Source: Hymenobacter terricola (lineage in GTDB: Bacteria; Bacteroidota; Bacteroidia; Cytophagales; Hymenobacteraceae). Taken from it: a stretch of 64,000 nucleotides of DNA. The DNA lies in contig NZ_JAGEMO020000016.1 of assembly GCF_017921975.2 (NCBI RefSeq), positions 177,018 to 241,017 of the forward strand. Reading direction: 5' to 3'. The notes under the pieces were generated by a model, which worked only from the letters and a program-made list of their open reading frames with translations, was not told the origin of the DNA and did no database searches. The translations under genes were made by a program, and so were the position numbers. This document shows positions 44,933 to 53,420 of the stretch, piece by piece (the stretch's first letter is position 1; each line of letters begins with the position of its first letter).

Positions 44933-46003
44933 TCAGTCCGGCAGCTCCCAGGCGCCCGCCGGGGCGTAGCGCAGCATGCCGCCGCTGATGAGCAGCGGCG
45001 CGGCCACGTTATTGTGGTACAACTGCCCCGTGCCCAGGCCCTGGGCGAAGCCGTGCACGTCGTATTCGCCCGTGAGCTGGGCCACGGCGTTGAGGCCGAC
45101 GTTTGATTCCAAAGCTGACGTAATCCACCAGCCGATGCCGCGTTCCCGGGCCAGCGCAATCCAGCGGCGCGTGGCGGCGTGGCCGCTCAGCAGCGTGGGC
45201 TTTAGCACGATAAAGGGGGGCTGGACTTCGTCGAGGAGGGCGGCTTGCCGGGCGGGGGCCGTCACACCAATCAGTTCCTCGTCGAGCGCAATGGGCACGG
45301 GCGATGTGCGGCACAGTGCGGCCAGGGCCACAAGCTGGCCCGCAGCAATGGGCTGCTCGATGGAATGAAGGTGGAACGCGGCCAGCTGCGCCAGTTTCGC
45401 GGGAGCATCGGCCGGGGCAAAGGCACCGTTGGCATCCACGCGGAGCATCAGCCGGTCGGGGCCGGCCACGGCGCGAATTTCGGCCAGCAAGGCCAGCTCG
45501 GTGGCAAAATCCAGGCTTCCGATTTTTAATTTCAGGCACGAATACCCGGCCGCCAGCTTCTGCTGAATCTGCTCGCGCATAAACGCCGCGTCGCCCATCC
45601 ACACCAGGCCATTGATGGGCAGCGCCGCTTCGCCCCGGCTGAAAGCGTTGGCGTAGAGTTGCCGGCGCCCGCCGCCGGCCAGGTCGAGGGCTGCCGTTTC
45701 GAGGGCAAATACCAGCGACGGCCACCCCGAACCCACAAATGCCGGGGCATCGGCCGCCGTGAAGGTGGCAAATGCCCCGGCATTGAACCGGTCACACAAC
45801 TGCGCGATGGCGACCGGAAATTCGGGTCCGTAATCGGGGCTGAGGCCGGCCAACGGGGCGGCTTCGCCCAAACCGACGGCCGTGGGAGTGGCCTCATCGG
45901 TCAGGTGCAGGTACCAGGCCACGTGTTCGGCCAGGGCCCCACGGGAAGTGCGGGCAGTAAAATTGAAGCGCAGCGCGCGCCGCGAGAAGCTGAGACGAAG
46001 CAT
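44933..46003 (-). CDS. menC: o-Succinylbenzoate synthase (enolase superfamily)
   Basis: The 356-residue enolase-superfamily enzyme carries LKLKIG with Lys158 and Lys160, RVDAN with Asp190, Glu216, Asp241 and Lys268 in VLKPTLL, the acid/base and Mg sites of the muconate-lactonizing subgroup. OSB synthase makes o-succinylbenzoate in menaquinone synthesis, expected in Bacteroidota. Some homologues are dipeptide epimerases, so the assignment is by motif and length. No other men gene is adjacent. Confidence 0.87.
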   Translation of the reverse strand: MLRLSFSRRALRFNFTARTSRGALAEHVAWYLHLTDEATPTAVGLGEAAPLAGLSPDYGPEFPVAIAQLCDRFNAGAFATFTAADAPAFVGSGWPSLVFALETAALDLAGGGRRQLYANAFSRGEAALPINGLVWMGDAAFMREQIQQKLAAGYSCLKLKIGSLDFATELALLAEIRAVAGPDRLMLRVDANGAFAPADAPAKLAQLAAFHLHSIEQPIAAGQLVALAALCRTSPVPIALDEELIGVTAPARQAALLDEVQPPFIVLKPTLLSGHAATRRWIALARERGIGWWITSALESNVGLNAVAQLTGEYDVHGFAQGLGTGQLYHNNVAAPLLISGGMLRYAPAGAWELPD

Positions 46004-46042
46004 GGCGCAAAGATGCGCGCTGCGGCGTGCTCAGCCGTGGGG

Positions 46043-46306
46043 CTATTTGCTGGCGGCCGTCTTGCCACGGCGGCTTACTAAGCCGCCTTTGCGGCCCGCA
46101 TCACGGGCTTCATCGGCGGAGAAACGGTGGCCCCGGCCGCTGGCGTGGGAGGCTTTGCCGCCCTCGCTGGCAATGCGGCGTTGGGTTTCGGGGCTCATTG
46201 CTGCGAAGCCGCGCCGGCTTTTGGTGCCCACGCGGTTAGCAGGGCGGGTGGCAGCTTTCGCGGCGATAGTCGCGGAAGTAGCGGCGGGAGATGGTGAATT
46301 TGCCAT
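46043..46306 (-). CDS. KGG-repeat stress protein (YciG/con-10 like)
   Basis: This 87-residue protein carries SEGGKASHASGRGHRF and DAGRKGGLVSRRG, the Gly/Lys motifs of the KGG domain (YciG, con-10 type), with a basic N-terminal segment. Members are small stress-induced proteins associated with stationary phase. The start is ATG 46306. Confidence 0.87.
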   Translation of the reverse strand: MANSPSPAATSATIAAKAATRPANRVGTKSRRGFAAMSPETQRRIASEGGKASHASGRGHRFSADEARDAGRKGGLVSRRGKTAASK

Positions 46307-46607
46307 AGGAATATTGAAAGAAGGTTTTGTGTGATGCTGTGTAGTACAATGGTAGCACTGCCGGGCTGTAATCCTACTCTAACAGTCTCGTTTAGTTGTG
46401 ATTTAGGCCGAAAATGAGTGTAAATACCGCTTTCTACGGAAGAGCTTCTACGTACTTATTGGAAGGTTCTGCGTGTTTGTTTCGCGCGGGACCTGTTTCC
46501 TGGTTCCGGCGGGCACAACGCGGGTTTGATGGGGATATTTTACGCCAGACGTAACCTCCGGCCTGCTAAGACGGTTAGTGTCGAAGCTTCTATTTCGGTT
46601 TATCCCT
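46307..46607. other. Divergent intergenic region between the KGG gene and egtB
   Basis: About 300 bp between divergent genes probably contains both promoters. It is AT-richer than nearby genes. I saw no RNA gene, repeat or exact TAnnTTTG box. Confidence 0.3.
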
Positions 46608-47915
46608 ATGCTTCAAGTTCATGCTTCTCCGGTGGCGCCTCGCGTGGCGCAATCCTGGCTGGCCCGCTTCCGGGCCGTGCGCGCCCAAAGCCAGGCCCTG
46701 TGCGCTCCTCTGCTGCCCGAAGACACCGTGGTGCAGCCTGTCATCGACGTAAGTCCGCCGAAATGGCACCTGGCTCATACCACATGGTTTTGGGAAACTT
46801 TTTTGCTGAGCCAATACGTGCCCGGCTACCAAGTGTTTCACCCCGAATACGCGTTTCTGTTCAATTCCTACTATAATTCCCTCGGCTCGCGGGTGAACCG
46901 TGCCGACCGGGGCACGCTTTCGCGCCCGCCCCTGGCCGAGGTGCTGGCTTACCGCGCCCACGTTGATACTGCCCTGGCGGCGTTGCTGACTGATAACGAC
47001 GACCTCCCCCCCGTCTTCTTCGAGCTATTGGAGCTGGGCCTGCAGCACGAGCAGCAGCACCAGGAATTGCTGGCCACCGACATCAAATACATTCTCAGCA
47101 CCAGCCCGCTCGCGCCCGAATACCTGCCGGCCGCCGACCTGCCCGCGCCCGCCGCGAACGCAATGCCGGCTGCCTGGCTGCCCGTGCCCGGCGGCATTTA
47201 CCGCGTCGGCTTTCAGGAAAAAGGCTTTTGCTTTGATAATGAGCTGGCGGCCCACGACGTGCTGGTGGCCCCGTTTGAGCTGCAGAACCGCCTGGTGACC
47301 AACGCCGAATACCTGGCCTTCGTCGAGGCCGGCGGCTACCGCGATTTCCGCTACTGGATGGGCGAGGGCTGGGATTTGGCCCAGGCCCAGGGCTGGGAAG
47401 CGCCGCTCTACTGGGTGCAGAAGGAAGGCGCCTGGCACCGCTTCACGCACCACGGCCTGCAAGCGGTGGTGCCGGCCGCGCCGGTCACGCACCTCAGCTT
47501 TTACGAGGCCGATGCCTACGCCAACTGGGCCGGCGCCCGCCTGCCCACCGAAGCCGAATGGGAAACCGCCGCCCGGCACTTCGGGGCCAGCACCGGCGGC
47601 GGCACCTGGCTGGAAAGCAACCGGCTGGACCCGCAGCCCGTGCCCGCCGATGCCGACCCCACGCAGTGCCATCAGCTGCTGGGCGACTGCTGGGAATGGA
47701 CCTACTCGGCCTACCACGCCTACCCCGGCTACACCCGCGCCGCCGGGGCGCTGGGCGAGTACAACGGCAAGTTTATGGTGAACCAGCTGGTGCTGCGCGG
47801 CGGCTCGTGCGCCACGCCGGAAAACCACATCCGCGTCAGCTACCGTAACTTTTTTCACGCCGACAAGCGCTGGCAGTTCACCGGCATCCGGTTGGCGAGG
47901 TCATTTAACAAGTAG
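46608..47915 (+). CDS. egtB: Ergothioneine/selenoneine-type sulfoxide synthase, EgtB
   Basis: The protein is 435 residues from ATG 46608; the frame begins at 46578 with GTG, which is less likely. The N-terminal DinB-like domain carries iron ligands: KWHLAHTTW (His54/57) and HEQQHQE (His147, His151). The C-terminal half is an FGE-sulfatase-like domain ending with RNFFHADKRWQFTGIRLAR. EgtB joins hercynine to a thiol donor (gamma-glutamylcysteine or cysteine) using iron and O2. A selenium homologue (SenA) has the same architecture and cannot be excluded. It lies upstream of egtD. Confidence 0.92.
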   Translation: MLQVHASPVAPRVAQSWLARFRAVRAQSQALCAPLLPEDTVVQPVIDVSPPKWHLAHTTWFWETFLLSQYVPGYQVFHPEYAFLFNSYYNSLGSRVNRADRGTLSRPPLAEVLAYRAHVDTALAALLTDNDDLPPVFFELLELGLQHEQQHQELLATDIKYILSTSPLAPEYLPAADLPAPAANAMPAAWLPVPGGIYRVGFQEKGFCFDNELAAHDVLVAPFELQNRLVTNAEYLAFVEAGGYRDFRYWMGEGWDLAQAQGWEAPLYWVQKEGAWHRFTHHGLQAVVPAAPVTHLSFYEADAYANWAGARLPTEAEWETAARHFGASTGGGTWLESNRLDPQPVPADADPTQCHQLLGDCWEWTYSAYHAYPGYTRAAGALGEYNGKFMVNQLVLRGGSCATPENHIRVSYRNFFHADKRWQFTGIRLARSFNK

Positions 47916-48046
47916 CATTTATCATTTAACACGCGGCTGGCAGCTACTTGTGCCGGTGGTTTTCTTCCTCTTCTTTTTCAAAAAATATTCGCCCAAAGCT
48001 CCTTCCGGACAGCAGGGACCCACGAATGTTAAATGGTAATTGCTAA

Positions 48047-49009
48047 ATGTTGAAACTTCTAACTGAATTGGCGCAGCACGTCGCCGACGGCCTGAGCCGC
48101 GTGCCCAAGGCCCTATCGTCGAAGTATTTCTACGACGATGCCGGCAGCCGGCTGTTCCAGCAAATCATGGATTTGCCGGAGTATTACCCCACCCGCACCG
48201 AATTCGCCATTTTTCGGGAGCACGGCGCGGCCATTGCGGCGGCGCTGAGCCCGGCGGCCGGCGGGGAATTCGCGCTGGTGGAACTGGGCGCGGGCGACGG
48301 CGCCAAAACCAAGCTGCTGCTGCGCGAGCTGCTGGCGGCCGGCACGGCGTTTACGTACGCGCCGGTCGATATTTCGGCGGGAGCCATGACCGGGCTGGTC
48401 GACTCCCTGCGGCGGGAACTGCCGGCCCTGCGGGTGGCGCCGGTGGTGGCCGACTACGCCACCGCACTCACGCAGCTACGCACCCAACCGGGCAGCAAGG
48501 CGGTGCTGTTTTTGGGCTCGAACATTGGCAATTTCCATCCGGCTGAGCGGCTGGACTTCCTGCGCCAGCTGGCCGCGCCCCTGACCCCGGCCGACCGCCT
48601 GCTCATCGGCTTTGATTTGCAGAAGGACCCGCGCCGCATCCGGGCTGCGTATGACGACGCCCAGGGCGTGACGGCCGCTTTCAACCTGAACCTGCTCACC
48701 CGCCTCAACCGGGAGCTGGGGGCCGATTTCGACCTGGCCCACTGGCAGCACTACACCGACTATAACCCCCTGAGCGGGGCCGTGCGCTCGTACCTGGTGA
48801 GCACCCGCACCCAGCAGGTGCGCATCCAAGCCCTGGACGAAACTGTTGATTTTGCGGCCTGGGAGGTTATTCACACCGAGAATTCCTACAAATTTACCCT
48901 GCCCCAGATTGAAGCCCTGGCGGCCGAAGCCGGCTTGCGGGTGGTGGCGTCGTTCACGGACGCGGCCTCTGATTTTGCCGATGTCGTGCTGACCGCTCAG
49001 GAAGAATAA
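48047..49009 (+). CDS. egtD: L-histidine N-alpha-methyltransferase, EgtD
   Basis: The 320-residue SAM methyltransferase has the N-terminal SKYFYDDAGSRLFQQI (about 24-39), PEYYPTRTE, and motif I LVELGAGDGAKTKLLL (about 76-91), as in EgtD, which trimethylates histidine to hercynine. This supplies the substrate for the EgtB encoded upstream. The 131-bp gap from egtB contains short AT-rich repeats (atttatcatttaac, gttaaatggtaattgctaaatg). Egt proteins protect against oxidative stress. Confidence 0.95.
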   Translation: MLKLLTELAQHVADGLSRVPKALSSKYFYDDAGSRLFQQIMDLPEYYPTRTEFAIFREHGAAIAAALSPAAGGEFALVELGAGDGAKTKLLLRELLAAGTAFTYAPVDISAGAMTGLVDSLRRELPALRVAPVVADYATALTQLRTQPGSKAVLFLGSNIGNFHPAERLDFLRQLAAPLTPADRLLIGFDLQKDPRRIRAAYDDAQGVTAAFNLNLLTRLNRELGADFDLAHWQHYTDYNPLSGAVRSYLVSTRTQQVRIQALDETVDFAAWEVIHTENSYKFTLPQIEALAAEAGLRVVASFTDAASDFADVVLTAQEE

Positions 49010-49025
49010 CCTGACCCCTGTAACC

Positions 49026-50135
49026 ATGATGGAAACGGTCAGCCTGGCCTCGGGCTACGGAGATTTTGCGGTGCCCGACGTGGCCCTGGCGGCGGCCACG
49101 GCCGTATTTGCCGAGGCCGGGCAGCGCCACGCGCCCCTGGCCGTGAGCCCGGCGAGCGGGCTGCCGGAGCTGCGCGAAGCCCTGGCGCAACGCTACCGCC
49201 AGCGCGGCGCGGCGGGCGTCACTGCCGAACAAGTATTGGTGACCAGCGGCGCCAAAACCGGCCTGTTCGCGCTGCTCAGCGAGATGCTGCGGCCCGGCGA
49301 CGAGGTCGTGCTGCCCACGCCCAACTGGTTCGGGTTCTACGACCTGGTGCGGCGGGCCGGCGGCGTGCTGCGCCCCCTGCCGCTGGCCTCGGCCGACAAC
49401 TACGCCCTGCGCCCCGAAGCGCTGCGCGCCGCCCTCACGCCGGCTACCCGGCTGCTCATCATCAGCAACCCCAACAACCCCACCGGCCGGGTGTATTCGC
49501 GGGCGGAATGGGCCGCGCTGCTGGCCGTGACGGCCGAATTTCCGCAGCTTTGGGTGCTCAGCGATGAGATTTACGAAGGCATCAGTTTCGGGCCCGAGCC
49601 GGTGCCCACGCTGCTCGCCCTGCCCGACCCACACCAGCGGCACGTAGCCGTGAGTGGGTTTTCGAAGTCGTTGGCGCTGGCGGGCTGGGGCGTGGGCTGC
49701 CTGGTGGCCCCGCCCGAGCTGGCGCGGGCCGTCACGGCCCGGCTGTTCAGTACCGGCGTGGCGGTGCCGGTGCCCGTGCAGGCGGCAGCCCTGGCGGCCA
49801 CGCGGCAGGCCGAGGCCATCGGCGCGGCGCTGTGCGCGCAGCTGCAACCGGCACGGCAGCTGCTGCTGGCGGGTTTGGCGGGTTTGCCCGGTGCGCCCGC
49901 CGAGGTGGCCCCCGAAGGCACGTACTACGTTTTTGCCGATTTCACCCGCTTTCTCGACCCCAACCTGCCCCCGCCCGCTGCTTCGGCGCAGCTGGTGCAG
50001 CAGCTGGCAGCGGCCGGAGTGGAAGTAGTAGATGGCGCCACATGCGGCGCGCCGGGCTTCCTGCGGTTATCCTACGCCGTGAAGGAGGGCGCGCTAAGGC
50101 TGGCGCTGGCCCGGATTGGGGCCGTGGTGGCATAA
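49026..50135 (+). CDS. Fold-type-I PLP enzyme (aminotransferase family), candidate C-S lyase
   Basis: This 369-residue protein looks like a class I/II aminotransferase: SGAKTGLFAL (about 76-85), NPNNPTGRVY (155-164) and SGFSKSLALAGWGVG with the PLP Lys about 219. Family members include aspartate aminotransferases and PLP-dependent C-S lyases. It starts 16 bp after egtD, so it is almost certainly in the same operon. The last step of ergothioneine synthesis is a PLP C-S lyase (EgtE), so this gene is the candidate. EgtE identity is inference. Confidence 0.85.
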   Translation: MMETVSLASGYGDFAVPDVALAAATAVFAEAGQRHAPLAVSPASGLPELREALAQRYRQRGAAGVTAEQVLVTSGAKTGLFALLSEMLRPGDEVVLPTPNWFGFYDLVRRAGGVLRPLPLASADNYALRPEALRAALTPATRLLIISNPNNPTGRVYSRAEWAALLAVTAEFPQLWVLSDEIYEGISFGPEPVPTLLALPDPHQRHVAVSGFSKSLALAGWGVGCLVAPPELARAVTARLFSTGVAVPVPVQAAALAATRQAEAIGAALCAQLQPARQLLLAGLAGLPGAPAEVAPEGTYYVFADFTRFLDPNLPPPAASAQLVQQLAAAGVEVVDGATCGAPGFLRLSYAVKEGALRLALARIGAVVA

Positions 50136-50180
50136 GCTGATGGGGAATGCTGCTCTAACGGCCTGCAACCTCAATTTATC

Positions 50181-50369
50181 GGGTTGCGACTTGGGTTCAT
50201 AGGTCTGCGACTTGGATTTATAGGTCTGCGACTCGGGTTTATAGGTCTGCGACTTCGGGTTATAGGGTTGCGACTTGGATTTATAGGTCTGCGACTTCGA
50301 TTTATAGGGTTGCGACCCGAGTTTATAGGGTTGCGACTTCGATTTATAGGTCTGCGACTTGGGTTTATA
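50181..50369. repeat. Nine 21-bp tandem repeats
   Basis: The region is nine consecutive 21-bp units of the type gg(g/t)(t/c)tgcgac..(g/a)..ttata, with mutations mostly in the middle of the unit. The reading frame repeats a heptapeptide (RLGFIGL), but this is a consequence of the 21-bp period. The array is between the egt cluster and the MATE gene and ends about 40 bp before the MATE promoter. A 21-bp period is two turns of DNA, so a phased protein array or a minisatellite are both possible. Confidence 0.9.
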
Positions 50370-50411
50370 GCCCTGTGGCTTCCTTCCAACCGCTTGCGAA
50401 GCGGGAAGCCG

Positions 50412-50419
50412 TACTTTTG
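50412..50419 (+). promoter_or_regulatory. -7 element for the MATE gene
   Basis: TACTTTTG is 20 bp before ATG 50439. A TTG at 50394-50396 could be the upstream element. It supports the ATG 50439 start and shows the repeat array is upstream and non-coding. Confidence 0.5.
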
Positions 50420-50438
50420 TCGGCCCTTATTTTTTGCC

Positions 50439-51818
50439 ATGTTAACAGCCCTGCGTCCCCATTTACGTCCCATCCTGCTGCTGGCTTACCCGGTGGTGCT
50501 GTCGCAGCTGGGGCACATCATGGTGAGCTTTGTCGATTCGGTGGTGGTGGGCCACCTGGGCAAAGTGCCGCTGGCCGCCGTGAGCCTGGGCGTGAACAGC
50601 ACCAACGTCATCCTCATGCTGGGCATTGGCCTGAGCATGGGCAGCGTGCCCCTCGTGGCCGCCGCCGATGGCCGCCGCGACCTGCCCGATTTGGCCCGCC
50701 TGCTGGTATCATCAGTCTGGCTGAGCGCGCTGGCCGGGCTGGTGCTGGTAGGCATTGGCCAGCTGGTGCCCCCCCTCATGCACTACCTGGGCCAAACGCC
50801 CGAGGTGGAAGCCCTGGCCGCGCCCTGGGTGCGCGTCATCAGCTGGTCGTTTCTGCCGCTGATGCTGTTTCAGGGCTTCCGTGAGTTTGCCGAAGGGCTG
50901 GGGCTGACGCGGCAGGCCATGTGGCTCTCGATACTGGCCAACGTGGTGAACGGGGCCCTGTGCTACGCGCTGGTTTTCGGGCACTGGGGCGCCCCCCACA
51001 TGGGCCTGATGGGCTCGGCCTGGGCCACGCTCATTTCCCGGGTGCTCATGGCCGCGCTCATGGCGGCGTATGTCCTGCTGGCCCCGCGCCTGCACGACTG
51101 CCGCGCTGCCGTGCACCGCTGGCTGCCCGATGGCGCCACCCTGCGCCGCCTGCTCGGTTTGGGCGCGCCCATCGGCGTGCAGATGGCGCTGGAAGTAGGC
51201 GCTTTCGCGGCGGCGGCCATTATGATTGGCTGGCTGGGCGCCCCCTCATTGGCGGCGCATCAGGTGGCCATCAACCTGGCTTCTATTACCTACATGGCCG
51301 CCAGCGGCATTTCGGCGGCGGCCACCATTCGGGTGGGCAAGCTGTTTGGCAGCGGCCATTTGGCCGAGGCCCGGCAGGCCGGATTCGCGGCTTACGTGCT
51401 GGGCTTTGGGTTTATGGGCACCATGGCGGTGCTGTTCATCTGCACCCGGCACATGGTGCCCCACCTCTACATTCAAGACCCGCAGGTGGTGGCGCAGGCG
51501 TCCACCCTGCTGCTCATTGCGGCCCTCTTTCAGGTGTCCGATGGCTTGCAGGTGGTGGGCCTGGGCGCGCTGCGCGGGTTGGAGGACGTGAAGGTGCCCT
51601 CGGTGGTGGCCTTGCTGGCGTATTGGGTCGTGGCGCTGCCGCTGGGCTACTTTCTGGGCTTTAAATTACACTTTGGCGCGCCGGGCATGTGGGCGGGCTT
51701 GTCGGTGGGGCTCACCATTGTGGCCGGAGTGCTGGTAGTACGCTTCCGCCGCGAAACGGCGCCGGGCTCGCTGCTCGCGGTGCCGGTGGCCGGTAAGGAG
51801 CCGGCCGCCGTGCGGTAG
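50439..51818 (+). CDS. MATE family multidrug exporter
   Basis: The protein is 459 residues from ATG 50439. The open frame continues upstream through the 21-bp repeats to 50184, but those 85 codons are repeats with no family match. About 12 hydrophobic helices and the N-terminal pattern VVLSQLGHIMVSFVDSVVVG, then SMGSVPLVAA, match MATE transporters. It probably exports drugs or toxic metabolites using a Na+ or H+ gradient. Promoter element at 50412-50419. Confidence 0.92.
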   Translation: MLTALRPHLRPILLLAYPVVLSQLGHIMVSFVDSVVVGHLGKVPLAAVSLGVNSTNVILMLGIGLSMGSVPLVAAADGRRDLPDLARLLVSSVWLSALAGLVLVGIGQLVPPLMHYLGQTPEVEALAAPWVRVISWSFLPLMLFQGFREFAEGLGLTRQAMWLSILANVVNGALCYALVFGHWGAPHMGLMGSAWATLISRVLMAALMAAYVLLAPRLHDCRAAVHRWLPDGATLRRLLGLGAPIGVQMALEVGAFAAAAIMIGWLGAPSLAAHQVAINLASITYMAASGISAAATIRVGKLFGSGHLAEARQAGFAAYVLGFGFMGTMAVLFICTRHMVPHLYIQDPQVVAQASTLLLIAALFQVSDGLQVVGLGALRGLEDVKVPSVVALLAYWVVALPLGYFLGFKLHFGAPGMWAGLSVGLTIVAGVLVVRFRRETAPGSLLAVPVAGKEPAAVR

Positions 51819-51906
51819 GCTGGCCGGTACCGAAGCCGGGGGCAGGCAGCAGGCAACGGTAGCTTTCGAGAAATTTTTATATATTTCGCAAGCCTTAGGC
51901 TCGTGA

Positions 51907-52521
51907 GTGAAGTTCAACCTTAGCATTGTTATATTGACTATGTTTTCCTGCTTGACATCCCCGCTGCTGGCCTTTGTGCTGTTGCAAGGCCCGGTGCCCA
52001 AGTCCCAGCCCGCCGCTGTAACGGGTAAGCCTGCTCCCGCGTCGCCCATTCAGTGGTCGGCCACGCGCCCGCTGGCCATTGCTGATTTCCTGGGGCGGCC
52101 GGGGCCTTCCGACCGGCTGGCCTCGTCCACTTCCAGCGATATCAAGGCCAATGCGGCGTGCCGGGACTTTGTGTTTTCGGGCACCGTGCAGGCCACGTTC
52201 GACCCCAATCTGTCGTGGTTTCGGGAACCCAAAACAGCTTCGGCCGCGCTGCTGCGCCACGAGCAGACCCACTTCGACCTCACCGAAGTCTATGCCCGCA
52301 TCATGCGCCAAAAGCTGGTGGGATTCGGGGCCAAAGTGAATTGCCTGAAGCTGCAGCCCGCCTTCAATAACCTCACCAAGGGTGTGTACTCCGAATGGGA
52401 CCGCGAGCAAAACCGCTACGACCAGGAAACCAACCACGGCCTCAACGCCGCCCGCCAGGCCTTCTGGGAAAAGCAAACGCAGACCAAGCTGGAGCAACTC
52501 AAAGCCTTCGCCGTCCAGTAG
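51907..52521 (+). CDS. DUF922-like exported protein (HExxH-type)
   Basis: The 204-residue protein starts at GTG 51907 with a hydrophobic signal segment. HEQTHFDLTE (about 118-127) is a HExxHF metal site, then QPAFNNLTKGVYSEWDREQNRYDQETNHG. This matches DUF922 metallopeptidase-like proteins, which are not well studied. It is followed 15 bp later by csaA on the same strand. Function is unknown. Confidence 0.82.
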   Translation: MKFNLSIVILTMFSCLTSPLLAFVLLQGPVPKSQPAAVTGKPAPASPIQWSATRPLAIADFLGRPGPSDRLASSTSSDIKANAACRDFVFSGTVQATFDPNLSWFREPKTASAALLRHEQTHFDLTEVYARIMRQKLVGFGAKVNCLKLQPAFNNLTKGVYSEWDREQNRYDQETNHGLNAARQAFWEKQTQTKLEQLKAFAVQ

Positions 52522-52536
52522 CGTGCCCTGCTAGTT

Positions 52537-52881
52537 ATGCCCTCTCCGCCATTAACCTGGGCCGAATTTGAGCAAGTGGACCTGCGCGTGGGCACCATCT
52601 GCGAGGCGCGCCCCTTCCCGGAAGCCCGCCGCCCGGCCTATCAATTGCTCATTGATTTCGGCCCCGAAATCGGCCTGAAAAAGTCCAGCGCCCAAATCAC
52701 GCGCCACTACACGCCCGAAACCCTGGTGGGCCGCCAGGTGCTGGCCGTGGTCAACTTCCCGCCGAAGCAGATTGGAAAATTCCGCTCCGAAGTGCTGGTA
52801 ACCGGCTTTGCCGATGCGGAGGGCCACATTGTGCTGGCCGCCGTGGCCGGGCCCGTGCCGAACGGCAGCCGGCTTGTTTGA
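52537..52881 (+). CDS. csaA: tRNA-binding domain protein CsaA-like
   Basis: The 114-residue protein is one tRNA-binding OB-fold domain: FEQVDLRVGTI (11-21), SSAQITRHYTPE and the VVNFPPKQIGKF segment. CsaA acts as a chaperone or tRNA-binding protein. It shares its direction with the DUF922 gene. It is followed by a stretch of repeats (gttagttgctcg) that could form a terminator. Confidence 0.93.
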   Translation: MPSPPLTWAEFEQVDLRVGTICEARPFPEARRPAYQLLIDFGPEIGLKKSSAQITRHYTPETLVGRQVLAVVNFPPKQIGKFRSEVLVTGFADAEGHIVLAAVAGPVPNGSRLV

Positions 52882-52967
52882 GCTGTTAGTTGCTCGTTGT
52901 TAGTTGCTCGTTGTTAGCTATTAGTTGCTGGTAAGTCGATAGCTTCCTGACTAACAACTAACAACAA
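52882..52967. repeat. Short direct and inverted repeats between csaA and the DUF4296 gene
   Basis: The 86-bp gap between convergent genes has three copies of a ttagttgct unit and on the right the complement (ctaacaactaacaacaacta). Could form a hairpin that ends transcription in both directions. Confidence 0.5.
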
Positions 52968-53384
52968 CTATTTAGCCGCTCCCGACCATTTGGCCTCGGC
53001 TTCGGCCGCGGCAGCCGCTTTGGGGTCGAGGTGGGCTTCCCGCTTGGTCAGCGTGTCGATTACGGCCCCGTAGATGGCGTCCAAATCCTTGCCGTGAATG
53101 CTGTAGTAGCGGTAGCTGCGCTGGAAAGCGGAGTCGGTTATATCCCGTTTCCAGAGCAGGTCCTTTTGCTGGGCCTGGTATAAAGCCCGGGACGAGTCGA
53201 CGGGCAACCGGCTGTTTTCGACGCGGGCTTCGAGTACGTGCAGGTCGGCCAGCAGGGGAATCAGCTTTTCTTTCGGGAGCAGGTCGGTGGGCCGGGGCGG
53301 GTCCTCGGGGGTCTGGCAGGCGGGCAGGGCCAGCAGGAGGGGGGCCAGCAGCAGGCCCAGGCAGCGGCGACGAATGGTTTTCAC
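52968..53384 (-). CDS. DUF4296 lipoprotein
   Basis: This 138-residue protein has a lipoprotein signal (LLLALPAC, Cys about 23) and a helical domain with LLPKEKLIPLLADLHVLEARV and DSAFQRSYRYYSIHGKDLDAIYG, typical of the Bacteroidota DUF4296 family. The function is unknown. The start is GTG 53384. A -7 element lies only a few bases upstream (53389-53396), so the transcript may be leaderless. Confidence 0.85.
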   Translation of the reverse strand: MKTIRRRCLGLLLAPLLLALPACQTPEDPPRPTDLLPKEKLIPLLADLHVLEARVENSRLPVDSSRALYQAQQKDLLWKRDITDSAFQRSYRYYSIHGKDLDAIYGAVIDTLTKREAHLDPKAAAAAEAEAKWSGAAK

Positions 53385-53388
53385 GGCG

Positions 53389-53396
53389 CAAAGTTA
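53389..53396 (-). promoter_or_regulatory. -7 element at the DUF4296 start
   Basis: The minus strand reads TAACTTTG, a match to TAnnTTTG, 4 bp from the GTG start codon. A leaderless transcript is possible. Confidence 0.45.
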
Positions 53397-53420
53397 CGCC
53401 CACGCCGTAGCTTCGCCCCC

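Noticed and set aside
50181..50369. Possible CRISPR array (regular repeats)
   Set aside because: Units are contiguous without unique spacers and there are no cas genes.
50184..50438. 85-codon heptapeptide-repeat extension before the MATE gene
   Set aside because: It is translated 21-bp tandem DNA; the MATE fold, promoter box and ATG 50439 fit better.
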